Origin: Mangifera indica
Lineage: Eukaryota; Streptophyta; Magnoliopsida; Sapindales; Anacardiaceae
Length of the DNA stretch: 64,000 bases
Assembly: GCF_011075055.1 (NCBI RefSeq)
Contig: NW_025401098.1
Location: 682,001 to 746,000, forward strand
Direction of reading: 5' to 3'
A program made the translations under genes and the position numbers. The notes under the pieces were generated by a model. That model saw only the letters and a program-made list of their open reading frames with translations, had not been told where the DNA came from and searched no databases. Shown here one piece after another: positions 45,185-57,257 of the stretch; the stretch's first letter is position 1; the number at the start of each line of letters is the position of its first letter.

Positions 45185-46814
45185 TACCTAGTTTAGACAT
45201 ATATTCAAGAACATGAAAAATAATCATAGGGTATTTTAAAATTTATACCTGCGTTGATGACTCCTCCAAATCTTCATGTGACTTAAGATTGAATGCTATC
45301 CAACCCTTGAGAGGTAACGCCTTGGTATCCATGCGGAGCATGAACATAAGAGAGGTAATCCAAGTGAAGAGGTTGTTATGGCTCTTTAGCTGAACCAATG
45401 TGTTGACGAGAAAATGAGAGGAGAAGCAAAAAACTCGCGAATAGGGTTTTCTACCTTTCTAATTTTTTTATATCTACTTATTTTAATACACAGCTTTATA
45501 TATGTGCAAGTGTCCAAGTATGGCAAGAATTTCAACCAAGCTTGACACCTTCAACACATACATACACTAGTGGTAATACAAATGTGCTGCCTAACATGTC
45601 TTTAAGTTTTGCATTGTTGGACAATCTTTTGTCTAGCCATGCCATGCTTTTTTTTAATTTTTCGTGGTGCCAACCGACACCATAAACACTAAGTATACCT
45701 TGGTCAAAGCATAGTCAACTAGGTTCTTCAACCCGAATGGGCAAACCAAGTTTTTCGATGGTTTCACTTTCTCTCTAAATACCAAGATTATCACCGAATA
45801 ATCCCTACCTTCGAGTTTAAATCAACCCCTTTATCTATATGATCTATAAGCTCTCTATCAAATTAGTAGTGTCTAGATTCAGACCAAATTTAGACACAGA
45901 CTAAAATTGGCCTTTAGCAAAGCATCATGACCACTAAAACAATAGAGTGTTAGTAGACATCTCTTAAGCTTTTACAACATCATAGTGTGTAATTCAATCC
46001 TTTCATCAACCAATATCTTTCAACGTTAGGACATAGAAAAGTGTCTGTCTCAATAGTTCTTCAATATGAACTGATATACATCAATGACTAAACATGAATT
46101 AGGCTACAACCTTATCCCATTATGATAATAGATTCAAGTTGTTATAAACGTCATTTAGTATTCTTACGTGAGCTATCTTTTTATATGCTCAAGAGTGACA
46201 AATCCTTTATCGATCAACCATAACCTCCATATATCTTATGATATGGCTTATTACTACCTTTATAGTTACCCCAATTACAACGACACGTTAGATAACGTCA
46301 AACTATACTTATCCTTGCATAAGATAGTCTGGCGATCTTAAGTCAAAAGATCGTATCCACTCGTATTATTTAGAGGATTTATTCCATAGACACTAGAAGA
46401 ACCATCCATATGGATATTCTCTGGCTAGTCAATTTGATGAACATGTCTATAATGTGTACCCATGTGTTATACCAAACTATCAATAACAATTTTGGCATAT
46501 GAGAATTGTCACCACTTTTGGTAGAGTCACTCAACACTGATAATTTCATTATCATTACATGTGCCCCTTATTCATTACAATGTAAAGATTACGAATATTT
46601 CTAGAATGAACACTTACTGTGTACATAAGGTTTTCATGATCAATTATTTAATCCCCTTATCATAATTTTATCATTCTAAAGACATACTATTCTTGCGATC
46701 ATATAAATAGTCAACATATGAATTGAATAACAAGAAATCCTTTTATTAATTATTAATATAAAATTATATCAACAAATTCCAAATTTGATTGGCTCTAAGA
46801 CACCTATCCTAACA
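45185..46814 (-). repeat. Copia family D 5' LTR
   Basis: Matches 4800-6237 and 40728-42333 in the same direction and ends CCTATCCTAACA. Lacks the first 60-70 bases beside the primer-binding site, which is also gone, consistent with one deletion from LTR into pol. Confidence 0.8.
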
Positions 46815-47694
46815 AATGGAAGGCTGGAATAGTAAATAGGTTTGGGATTTGAATGAATATGCATTTGAAATATACAGTGTAGTAAAGTGTGATTTTTAGA
46901 TGTAGGTTATGCTATGCTATTAATGCTTAAATCAATGTTTTGTAGGCATATTGTGAAATAGATTGTGTGGTAAGATGATAGCTATAAAATATAGTTTTTT
47001 CGAAGTATGGTAGTGGCATTTGGTAATCTGAAAAATATAGGAAAATAAAGTTTAGAATTCTAGAAATTTTATGGCACATACCTGTGTGCTTTTAGGGGAA
47101 TTTCTCGTTGTGTTAAGGTAATGCCACGAGAGCATAGAAATGGTAATGGACACACACCCTTGTGCCTTGCCCCAAAGATACACACTCGTGTGCTTATGGT
47201 TTTTGCCATGTGGATTTAATAATACACCTTCAGGTATAAAGGATACACACCCATGTACTTTTGAGGAAATTAGAGAATAAAGACATGAGAAGTTAGCAAA
47301 ACAAATATATGGTTTGGATATAAGTATGAGAGTTTAGAAAAGACAAAATTACCTTTAAAAGGGATGAATATGAGAAAAGTCAACAATAAGGCCCAAAAGA
47401 AGACTGTTAGTGATGAAAATCATTATAAGTATACCTGATTGTGTGACCAATGTCACATACCCTGATCAAAGTAGTTCTAAGTCAAAAAATGGAAACAATG
47501 TAACATATTATTTTGAACCATCGAGTTGTGTGTAGCATCGTAGTAAAAGCAATAGGGTTAGTTTATGTGACCTTAATACCTTTGAATGATTATACACTAA
47601 CGATGGGCATCATAGCATATAGGATGCCTATGTAATGACAAGAAAGGTTTGGGGTTTCATTGCTACTTTGATATGGTATCCTTATGTTAGGGCA
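46815..47694 (+). repeat. Gypsy LTR family B fragment
   Basis: Similar to 8700-9590 (for example GTGGTAAGATGATAGCTA/TATGGTAAAGTGTTGG, CAACAATAAGGCCC, GGGCATCATAGCAT). Probably the continuation of the LTR begun at 40646. Cut at 47695 by a copia LTR. Confidence 0.7.
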
Positions 47695-48371
47695 GATACC
47701 CTGAGCTAATTGATTTAACATTTCTAATTATAGTTTATCTTATTAATTAATAAAAATATTTATAATTATTCAGTTCATATCTTGTCTATTATATGGTTAT
47801 ATGAATAACATGCTCTTAGAATGATAGAACTATGACGAGGGGATTAGACGACTGATCGTTGGAAATCTATGCACACATTAAGTGGTGATTCTGAAAAATT
47901 TCTATAATACTGAAATTACAATGACCAGTGGCACATGTAACAGTGATGGGATTATAATAATGTTAAGTGACTCCATAAAAATGGCAGTAGTTCTCACATG
48001 TCATAATTGTTTCCTAACGGCTTGGTATAACACATAGGTATAAGTAATAGACATGTTCATCAAACTAATCCCACTAGAGTTATGGATGGCTACTCTAGTG
48101 TCTATGGAACAAATCCTTTTGAACACCATGGGTGCATGTAATCATTTGACTTGAAGTTGCCAAATCATCTTGTGTAAAGATTGGTATGGTTTGACACTAT
48201 CTAATGTATTGTCATAGTTGAGGTATCATAAAGGTAGTGATGGTTCATATTGTGAGATGCAAGGAAGCTATGGTTGATCAATAAAGGATTCGCCACTCCT
48301 AAGAATAGGAGAAGATATCTTATATACGAATATTGAAAGAAATTCATGACTATTTGAATCTATGGCCACTG
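47695..48371 (+). repeat. Copia family D LTR, plus strand, left part
   Basis: Starts TGTTAGGGCAGATACCC. Parallels 6450-7140 to TGACTATTTGAATCTATGGC. Interrupted by a gypsy LTR at 48372 and resumes at about 51845. Confidence 0.85.
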
Positions 48372-50389
48372 TGTATCACCCTTCTCAAGATATATACCCT
48401 TGAGGAGAATATACCAAAAGAGGTGTGCACAATCGAACTATTTGGAAACTTTAATGCATAATCATGATTATAAAGCATGTAAAAAGGTGATGCAATAAAA
48501 ACACTTTATTAATTAATACTCATATGTATCATATGTCTAAAAATACTAGCAACACTGACATAATAAAAATAATAAATTATATGTCTGATGAAAACAAAAT
48601 AACAAAAAGTCTATCTCTTCATGTAGCTACTAATTGGATCAATGGATCCCTAGTCTAGCTCGCTACTCGCCTCTAGCTACAAACATATGAAAGAAAACTT
48701 GTGAGTAAAACTCAGTAAATGGTGACCTTTCAACACCCAAAACTATGGTAAAACTTGTGTTCCACTTATAAGCTAAATATGGTTACACTATAGCATCTTG
48801 TTGCCCTGACATTGATCGCCCACACATGTTATAAAAACCTAAACTAAAATCTATTTATCTAGTGCCTCGGTGAAAACTACTATTGCTTCTTATGCACAAG
48901 CTGAATGACCTATTAGGCTATCTAACTAAGACACCTTGATCACAGAGGGACATTTTTAATAACGATTAATGACTAACTATTTGGAGATGGTCTTTACCTC
49001 GGGTACATATGTGGTGTATCTAGCTAATCATGTGGGGAATATCTAAAGCCAAATCCTTATCATGCATACCTAAACTAAACTAGGTAGTTATACGTCTTGG
49101 CACTGAGAGCATGATGCATCTCATGGGTTTTCAACCATATTGTTTTCACAATTACCATCAGTTATGCATATAGCTAATGACTATCTAGTTATGTGACACT
49201 AGCCTTAAGGTTGTTGACTTTCTACTCAAATTCAACTTGATTTGAGTTTGTGTCGTCGTCCACACAATCGGACACCTCACATCTGTCTTTCTTGAATTCC
49301 TTATCCTCTAATAACTTATTATTCTTCTTATTTAACTATCTCCTTCTATGCGCATAGCTTAGGGGTATAATCATCTTTTGTCTTTGTCTAGGGCTATATG
49401 GTCATGTGCATCTCTATACACACCCATGTGCCTCATAACCTATATACACAAGTATGTGTCACTTGACACATGACTATGTATAAAATAGATGCACACGAGT
49501 TGACTTAGACACATTCCCATGCATGATGATCCATATGTACAAGCCACGTGTCTTTTGACACATGTCGTCCATTTTTAAAAAGCCATACATGGGCATGTGC
49601 CCCATACTACATGGTCGTGCATATCTTCCCCCAAAACAAGTACAGGATCTTCAAACTTTCAAAAATTTTGGAATAACACATGGATATGTATAGGGCCATA
49701 CCCAACCATGTGTCGCGATCTAGAAATCACATCTTATGGTTTCCACACCTCTCTGATTATGATTTCGGTAATGCTCACATAACCAATGGACAAACAACAG
49801 TCTCTAAGCATCTTAAACATATTTTTTCCGCCATTCTTTTAACCATAACACATATATACATAATTATATGGCATCAAATCTAAGAACAATGAACATTCAA
49901 GCCAAAACACATAACCAAGAAGCTAAACATGCATATAACTCATCTTATTTGCGTGTGAAATTAATTTCAATAATTAGATTGTCACAGTATGTCTAAATCA
50001 CTTTAGATCATGTGTATAATAGAAAACTTCATAAAATTCATGATTAAATAAAGGAAACCGTTCCACTTACTTGGATTCCAACAAAAACATTTCCTTTGCA
50101 AAGCTATGATGATTCTAGTGATCGTTGATAGCTTTACAGGCGATGAAAATACCTTTTCTTTCTTTCACACTCTCTATTTTCTGCTATTATGAAAGATAAT
50201 AGGACCATACATGATTATGTGTCTAGTTGCATACTAAGGCAGCCTCTTATTTCACTATGATCACAACTGATCTAGTAATTGACTTTATGTTGACTATACA
50301 CGGGCGTGCATTCTTGAAAATCATTAATCATCGAATTTAAAAACTATAAAAAAGATTGAAATACTATTGGACTTACCTGTGGATACTAC
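48372..50389 (-). repeat. Gypsy 3' LTR, about 2 kb
   Basis: Starts TGTATCACCCTTCTC (reverse of a GGGTGATACA end) and ends GTGGATACTACA. Contains many CAC...GTG quasi-palindromes (49390-49680). Frames at 49597-49883 are noncoding by this reading. Confidence 0.8.
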
Positions 50390-50408
50390 AATCCTCCCTT
50401 CTTTATAT
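50390..50408 (-). other. Gypsy polypurine tract
   Basis: Minus strand ATAAAGAAGGGAGGAT directly before the LTR. Confidence 0.8.
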
Positions 50409-50567
50409 GAATTTTACCTTAGAAATTCACTGAAACAAATTTAGGAACCTTTGCCACATATCTTACTCAACCTATCTTGTGGCCTTTTAAACTCAATAAT
50501 TCCTCCAAAGAACATTTACTAGGGGAATCTGCTTATGACTAAGCTCTTTAACTTATCAATGTAATAT

Positions 50568-51660
50568 CTAAACTAGACATTCCTCATAGATTAAATCATC
50601 CTCTAGCTTGACATCCCTAACATTGAGCACATAGGTAGGGTCATAGATGTGTTTGTGTAACAAGGATATATGAAACATGTTATGAATGCGATTTATGCTT
50701 ACTGGTAGCACAAACTGGTAGGCAACCTTACCTACATGCTTCAATACCCTAAAGAGTCCTACAAATCTTAATGTTAACTTGTCTTTCTTGCTAAATCTTA
50801 TAACATGCCTATAAGGGGCTACTCTAACAAACACCTTGTCACCTATCTAAAACTCAAAATCATATTACCTCTGATTTACGTAACTCTTCTAGTGGTCTTG
50901 GGCTTGTTTCATCCTCTCTTTGATCATCCTCGCATCTTTAATCATCTTTTAGGTCAGTTCAGGTCTCACTAACTAAGCTAAGACATTTTTCTCTCCTATC
51001 TTATCCTAGTGCAATGATGATCTACATTTCTTGCCATACAAAGCCTCATAAGAAGCTATCTTGATGGTTGCATGGTAACTATTATTATAAACAAACTCCA
51101 TCAATGACAACACATCCATCCAACTCACTTCTCTATCCATGCAACAAGCTATCAACATGTCTTTGATCACTTGATTAACTCTCTCAGTCTATCCATCAAT
51201 CTAGGTATGATATGTTGTACTAGATATTAATCTTGTACCCAAGGAGTTCTGCATACCTTACCAAAATGCTAAGACAAATCTAGTGTCTTAATTTGATACT
51301 ATCATCCTAGGTACTCCATAAAGCCTGATAATTTTCCTTACATAGATTTGACCTAATTGATCAATACTCGTGGTGTCTCTAACTATTGTGAAATGTGTCA
51401 ACTTGGTCAACCTCTCCACTATAACCCATAATGCATTATAGCCACCTCTAACATCGGTAATCCAACTATAAAATCTATCGATATGTGTTCCCACTTCTAT
51501 TCAAGAATACTAAGTGGTTGTAAAAGTCTAGATGGCTTTTGATGTTTAGCTTTAACTTGTTGACACGTAAGACACTTAGTTACGAAGTCTATAATGTCTT
51601 TCTTCTTTCTTGGACACCAAAACATATTCTTTAGATCATGATACATCTTTACACTATCTT
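50568..51660 (-). pseudogene. Gypsy integrase and C-terminal region, decayed
   Basis: Read from 51660: the H2C2 region (KMYHDLKNMFWCPRKKKDII, CLTCQQVKAKHQKPSRLL), then core DVRGGYNALWVIVERLTKLT (open 51494-51288), IYVRKIIRLYGVPRMIVSN with the expected D of SDR after it degraded. The second open stretch (50834-50568) has VIRFSKKDKLTLRFVGLFRV and INRIHNMFHISLLHKHIYDP, then DVKLEDDLIYEECLV, the C-terminal tail leading into the chromodomain. A stop ends it. It starts abruptly at the LTR fragment. Confidence 0.88.
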
Positions 51661-51844
51661 ATCCACTAACTGACTTTCTACTAAAGAACCTCCTGTTTCA
51701 CTATGATCATAATCTTATCCACTAATTGACTTTATGGTAACTATAAACAACAGTGTATACCTCTATATATATGCGTGCATCCTTGAAAATCATTAATTAT
51801 TAAATTTAAAAACTAGAAAAAAAACTAAAATACCCTTGGGCTTA
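51661..51844 (-). repeat. Gypsy 5' LTR fragment
   Basis: TTTCACTATGATCA, TTGACTTTATG, TTGAAAATCATTAAT and AATTTAAAAACTA match 50250-50360 in the same order. Lacks the LTR ends. Confidence 0.8.
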
Positions 51845-52330
51845 CTTGTAACTTAATCTATGTAAGTCATTAATGTGTATTAGCTCATATCAAGGAACTA
51901 CTAAGATGATACATTTTTATGTCTTCGCCTTGAGAGATATCAGTTAAGGAAATAATTAAATTGGATGTAACTACAATGTTGTAAAAGTTATAGAGATGTT
52001 TACTGAAATTATTGTCTAGATGGCTATAATGCTTTGCAATAGACCAATCTTTGATTGTGTCTTTAACCTAAATTCACATATTACCAGCTTGATAGAGAGC
52101 TTATTGGTAATATGCATTAAGGGGTTGATATGAACCAAGAGGCCAAGATTGTTTGACAATAATCCTAGGATCATAGAAAAAGAGAAACATATGAATGTAT
52201 TTTGAATAAAATCATTTGGTGTGCATAATACAATATGACATTGTGCAAATGCACTGCATGGTTTTAACTGGACCTACTTAAGAGTCCAATCAAGCATGGC
52301 CAAATAACGAATATGAGTCAACTGGTTGAG
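51845..52330 (+). repeat. Copia family D LTR, plus strand, right part
   Basis: TAATCTATGTAAGTCATTAATGTG equals 7165-7190 and continues the LTR left at 48371. The right end is unclear between about 52330 and 52450. Confidence 0.75.
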
Positions 52331-52450
52331 TTGACTCATAGGTAAGGTGTTTTAGTTAAATAAGGATTCTACAGAGTTTTTATTTGATATAAAATTTAAG
52401 TTAAGTTAGAATCCTAATTTCATTAGAATTCGTATGCATTAAAACTCTTA

Positions 52451-52700
52451 ATGATGTCGATTAAGATACTACCTACACCAACGCAGCAAGCAGAAAATAA
52501 AAAGGAAGAGGGAGCAGAAAATAATTCTTTCGAAAATACAGTAACAAGTAAATCTCCTCGTTCAAGTGAATATAAATCTGTTCCTCCTTTTCCCAAAGCT
52601 TTAAATCAGAAGTATGAATGCAATGTGGATCTATATGAAACCTTTCAAAAATAAGAAGTCAATATCCCACTTTTTGATGCAATCAAACAAATGTCTCACT
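52451..52700 (+). pseudogene. Athila-like gag C-terminus
   Basis: Open from 52451: an acidic linker, then VPPFPKALNQKYECNVDLYE and, after a stop, VNIPLFDAIKQMSHYAK. This is the Athila PPFP...LxxxxLxxxINIPLxDALxQMPxYxK block at the gag/protease border. Only this part of gag remains. Confidence 0.8.
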
Positions 52701-54300
52701 ATGCTAAATTATTTATTGGATATTAAAGTTGTTATTTATTCTGATCATACAACCCTTAGGTATTTGATAACAAAGAAAGAGATGAAATCAAGGCTTATAA
52801 AGTAGATTCTTCTGCTAAATGAATTTGACCTAGAGATCAAAGATAAAAGTGGACAAGACAATCGTGTTGTTGATCATTTGAGTTATCCGATTCACATGAA
52901 AAATGAGCAGAATTTGCAAGACAAATTTCCTGATGAACAGTTATTTTTAACAAGCTACAGTTTGCCCTGATATGCAAACATCATGAATTATTTAATTACT
53001 AATATGCTGCCAGCTGGGTTATCAAAGGCTGAAAGAGACAAGTTGAAAAATGACACAAAGTATTACATATGGGATGATCCATATTTATGGAAGCATTACG
53101 CTAATCAGGTTATAAGAAAGTGCGTACCTGAAACTAAAATTTCTTATATTATTACCTTTTATCATTCATTTGCTTATGGAGGCCATTTTGGAGCTAAAAG
53201 GATAGCAAGAAAAATTCTGGATTGTGGGTTTTTCTAGCCATCTTTATTTCGAGATTCACATTATTTTTGCAAATCTTGTGAATGTTGTTAGAAAATAAGT
53301 AATATTTAACAGAAAAATGAGATACCTCAAACTCCAATTTTAGTTTGTGAAATTTTTTATATTTGGGGTATTGATTTTATGGGACATTTTCCATCTTCAT
53401 TTGGTTACGTTTATATTTTATTAGCTGTTGATTATGTCTTGAAATGGGTAGAAGCAAAAACTGCCTGAACTGATGACTCTAAAATTGTTTCAGGTTTCCT
53501 TAAATCTAACATATTTAGCAAGTTTGACATTTTGAAAGCTTTAATTAGCTATCAAAGAAAACATTTTTGTAACCAAACATTAGAGGCATTACTGAAAAAG
53601 TATGGTGTAACACATAAGATTGCTACGTCGTACCATCTGTAAACTAGTGGTCAAGCTGAAGTTTCAAACTAAGAGATTAAGTCCATCATTGAGAAACCTA
53701 TTGGTCTGACTAGAATGGATTGGAGTTTGCATTTAGATGATACGTTATGGGCATATAGAACAACATACAAAATACCAACTGGTATGTCATCATACAAGTT
53801 GGTGTTCAGTAAGGTCTGCCATCTTCCAGTTGAATCACAACATAAAACATACTAGGTTGTCAAGCAATGCAACATGAGTTAGACAAGAGCAGTGAAAATA
53901 GAAAATTACAACTGCAAGAATTAAAAGAAATTCGCAATGGCACTTCGAGAGTTTTAGAATTTATGAAGAGAAAATAAAGACATTTCATGATAAAATAATT
54001 TCTAGAAAAGAATTTTTAGTTGGCCAAAAAGTTCTCTTTTATCATTCAAGACTTTAGTTGTTTCTAGGTAAATTACGATCTCATTGGATTAGACCTTTTG
54101 TTGTTACTAACATGTTTTCAAATAGTGCAGTATAGATTCAGAGCTTAGCGAGCTCAAAAGTGTTTAAAGTTAATAGCCACAGACTCAAACCTTTTTATAA
54201 AGGATTGCAAATTGAAAATGTAGAAGAATTAGAGTTAGGAGAGCCCATCTACATTAATCAATAGAAAGAGGCATTACGTCGAGCCAACGACAGTAAACAA
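52701..54300 (+). pseudogene. Athila-like RNase H and integrase, decayed
   Basis: Jumps from gag to RNase H, so protease and RT are deleted. VVIYSDHTTLRYLITKKEMK is followed by LNEFDLEIKDKSGQDN and VVDHLSYP. From 52983, 84 open codons lead into integrase (YYIWDDPYLWKHYANQVIRK, then HSFAYGGHFGAKRIARKILD, the H2C2 start). Then [20 protein letters not shown] (53360-53420), ALLKKYGVTHKIATSYHL with stop, SGQAEVSN (Glu block), and C-terminal VFKVNSHRLKPFYKG. Stops at about ten places. Athila lineage is inferred from the HGGHFGxxRTAxKxL and [14 protein letters not shown] blocks. Confidence 0.9.
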
Positions 54301-54777
54301 ACGTGTTACATGAGAGGTAACCCAAGCTTTAATCTTATTTAATCTCTAAATTTTAATTTTTATTGGCATTTGTTTTTAAATTTCAGTTTAATTGTTTAAA
54401 TTTTGATTTTAAATGTCAGTTTTAGGATCTTTGATGTTTGATTAGCAATTATTTTTATGATTTTCGATCAGGCTCGTTTTAATTAATTTTTATTCTTTTA
54501 CTATTTAATCATCTTTTTTCCTTTTGTCAGGTTTCTGTTATTCTTCTGTAAATGTTCACGAGGGAGCAGTCTGTAAATTTTGGTGTTTTAGGGCTGGGTC
54601 ATGGTTTCTGTCAATGTTCAGACCTTATTATGCTATTCTTTTTAAAATAAGGGCCTAATATGTTTACATGTAAGTATATTATTGCTTTGTTTCCAGAAAC
54701 CATCTTTACAAAATAAAAACACACCCGCCAATTTCTCCCCTATTCAAGCCCTGGCCGTCTCGTCCTCCTAAATCACC
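54301..54777 (+). other. Spacer between Athila pol and downstream ORF
   Basis: AT-rich and noncoding. AGAGGTAACCC at 54311 resembles a splice donor, and Athila downstream ORFs are thought to be expressed by splicing, but no matching acceptor is proven here. Confidence 0.5.
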
Positions 54778-55870
54778 ATGGCAAAAACTCGCTCAAAACA
54801 AAAAAAGTAAGCAAAATCCACCTGTCGACAATCCCTTATATGTAAGCTATCACCAAAACCTGAAGAATCCTCTATCAATCGAACTCAACAGTCTTTAACC
54901 TTTCCTGCACATTTGACGCCTCAATCATTGTCTTCCTCACCATTATGTCATCCACAATAAAGTGCCACTACTTCAACTTATTCTAGTCCACGTTTGCGTA
55001 CTCAAAAAGGGAAGAAAGTGGAACTCTCCAATAGCTTAAAGCGTAAGCTAGGTAGATTCAACACCTTCATTGATGAAACCAAGAAAGGTATGGGTCCATG
55101 TGTAAACAAAAAATCTTGATCAGTTGAGCATTCATAATGAAGTTAATGTGCTAGTTGATAGAATAGGGTGGAAAAATTATGTATATGTGAATTGCCCTGG
55201 CTTTATTGAGTTAACACATGAATTTTACATAACATTTCAATTTATTGATAATGAGGTGTTTGATTTGTTTACTAAGGGCATAATTGAGTTTAGGATAATA
55301 GGGGAGAGAATGTTCATTTTCAATTTCTAAATTTAACATTGCTTTGGGGTTTCTAAAAAAGAGGATGCAAAGAATGAGCGATATGTACATTTCTAATGTG
55401 ATTACAGTCTTGAATTTAATCCTACTGATTTATGGCATGAATGGTTGGTTGATTTAGCTTTATATAACCCTAGTTCCTCTAAGAGTTCTTACTTGAAAAG
55501 TCTTATGCTTAAATATTTGCAGCGTTTCTTAGCTTTTAATCTTTCAAGAAGGAGGGAAAGTGCAAGTATTATTTCTAAGGTTGAGTTTTATTTTTTGTAG
55601 TGTATGGAGCATAATATTCAAGTCAATTTATGTTTTTGGTTGCTCACTTAATTCCAATCAATGGTCCAAAAGAAAAATAAACCTTTGATCCTTGATTCTT
55701 ATATCACTCAATTAGCAATTAATTTGGGTTTAGTAGATAATTCTAACCATAACATGCATATTGCTTGTGAGCTGTTTAGATAGGATAGAAATTGTGACAA
55801 AATAAGCAGATGGCAGTTTCAGTTTCATGTAGCCCGCACCAGTAGTAATGCCTTATTCTAGGCCTAATAG
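54778..55870 (+). pseudogene. Athila-type downstream (env-position) ORF, decayed
   Basis: ATG at 54778 in a good plant context (ATCACCATGGC), MAKTRSKQKK then a stop. Later fragments: SSPRLRTQKGKKVELSN, RKLGRFNTFIDET, and 68 open codons at 55124-55330 (NEVNVLVDRIGWKNYVYVNC, IELTHEFYITF). Then FNPTDLWHEWLVDLALYN and KPLILDSYITQLAINLGLVD. The order and character match the plant 'putative transposon protein' encoded after pol in Athila elements. Its function is unknown; no signal peptide or membrane segment is visible. Several stops. Confidence 0.7.
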
Positions 55871-57164
55871 GCGATAGAGAACAATAGCAAAAGTAGCTAC
55901 AACCAGCAACTGCCCTCCTGTAGACATTCTATCATCTTCATATGCTCCTTCGTTTGACAACATCGATGCACTGTTGCATTGATTTGACAAAAAATTAGAC
56001 TATATAGAGCGCAATCTGATGGCATTTTTCAATTCTCAAAGATTCATGCCACTTTATCTCCCTTCTCTATAATGTTGCCTATTTTTCTCTTCCACAAATC
56101 CAGAGAAGTTTTTTCCCCTTTTTTTTATATATTTTAGTTTTTCTTATTGTGTGCTATATTTAAACATTGCGGACAATGTTTGGTTTCAATGTGGGGGAGG
56201 GTTTACTTGTGTTTTATTTTTTCTTTTTTTCTTTACCTGTCTTCTATTTTTTTATTTGTTCTTATGTTCTATCCCTCTGTTATGTTTTTATTCTATGTTG
56301 TTCTATTTTTCCCTATTCTGTTCTTATGTTCTATTTTTCTATTCTTCTTTGTGTTTTTCTTCTTTTGGTTGTGTCTTATTTTTCATCTTGTTCTGTCTAT
56401 GTTATTGTTCTTTGCTAGTTAATTTTTGGTTTTTGTTTGTGTTTTTTACTTATATGGTAGTTGGTGTATTCTCCCTTGTTTTAGTCAACCAAACAGTTCT
56501 ATTAATTTCATTTTGAATGAATTAAACTGTATACATGCCATGGGATTTAGCTTATTAAATATGAGAGCAATGCACACTGATTTGTTAGATTGACTAGGGG
56601 TATGCACTTAAACAAATTTTGATAATTGAGTGCTAGAGATTTTTTTGAAGTTGAGATGAATTGATTTAACCCGTGAGTTTTAAGCCAAAAAGAAAAGATT
56701 GAAACATACATATCAATCTTTGTTTTCTTTGATGAGTGGTATTCTCCTATGTGAATATATCTCTAGAACTTGCTTTGAACCGTTTCGAGACTATATCGAT
56801 ATATGCATGCATGAAAATGATAAATGTATTCTTGTTTAAACCATTTAGCTTAAAAAACCAACCTGTTTTAATATCCCTAGTTAGCCCCTTGAGCCTTACA
56901 AAGCTCTTGATTCTTTGAGTTAAAACCATATTACAAACTTAAGCCTTCAAGTAAATATCCTTACCCAACCATGAATGTTAACAGGGCATTTAAATTGAAT
57001 TTTATTGCTTGGTGAATTTGCTATCTTGAAAAATTTAAGTGTGAGAGAAAAAAGGGACTTAAATGCATTAAGATGAGATTATGAAAGAAGTTGGCATGAA
57101 GATTTGTTGTAGGAATTTAGGATTTTAATTTGGGTGTAGATGACAACACTTACCAATTGCACAT
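55871..57164 (+). other. Athila 3' untranslated / LTR region
   Basis: 56150-56210 has ACATTGCGGACAATGTTTGG followed by CAATGTGGGGGAGGG, a phrase typical of the 3' part of Athila/TAT elements. 56200-56500 is a T-rich pyrimidine tract open in several frames by composition only. No LTR ends could be fixed. Confidence 0.6.
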
Positions 57165-57257
57165 TGATTTAAATATTTATGTATACAAGTTTTAATTAGG
57201 CACGTCTCTTTAAACGCATATTCCGTGTAAGGGTATGTATCTTGATAAGGGTGTTAC
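57165..57257 (+). repeat. Gypsy LTR tail fragment
   Basis: TTAAATATTTATG...TTTTAATTAGGCAC...GGGTGTTACAAGT repeats 59051-59145 closely. Ends in the usual GGTGTTACA. Confidence 0.8.

Larger units (their letters stand above)
40728..46814 (-). mobile_element. Copia family D element, minus strand, internally deleted
   Basis: Two family D LTRs in the same direction (40728-42333 and 45185-46814) flank part of RT and RNase H only. Gag, protease and integrase are missing: RT at about 45184 runs straight into LTR sequence. A LINE interrupts RT (43351-44820). Polypurine tract present. It separates 40727 from 46815, both gypsy LTR sequence. The left LTR lacks its natural end, so no target duplication can be checked. 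Confidence 0.8.
48372..51844 (-). mobile_element. Chromovirus-like gypsy element, minus strand, 5'-deleted
   Basis: 3' LTR (48372-50389), polypurine tract, integrase with chromodomain-side sequence (50568-51660), then a 180-base piece of the 5' LTR. Gag, protease, RT and RNase H are missing. It splits a copia D LTR, whose two halves join at 48371/51845. Confidence 0.8.

Noticed and set aside
56147..56516. Overlapping hydrophobic frames (83-121 codons), membrane-protein-like
   Set aside because: Three frames are open at once in a T-rich tract; Phe/Leu richness is compositional, not evidence of a protein.
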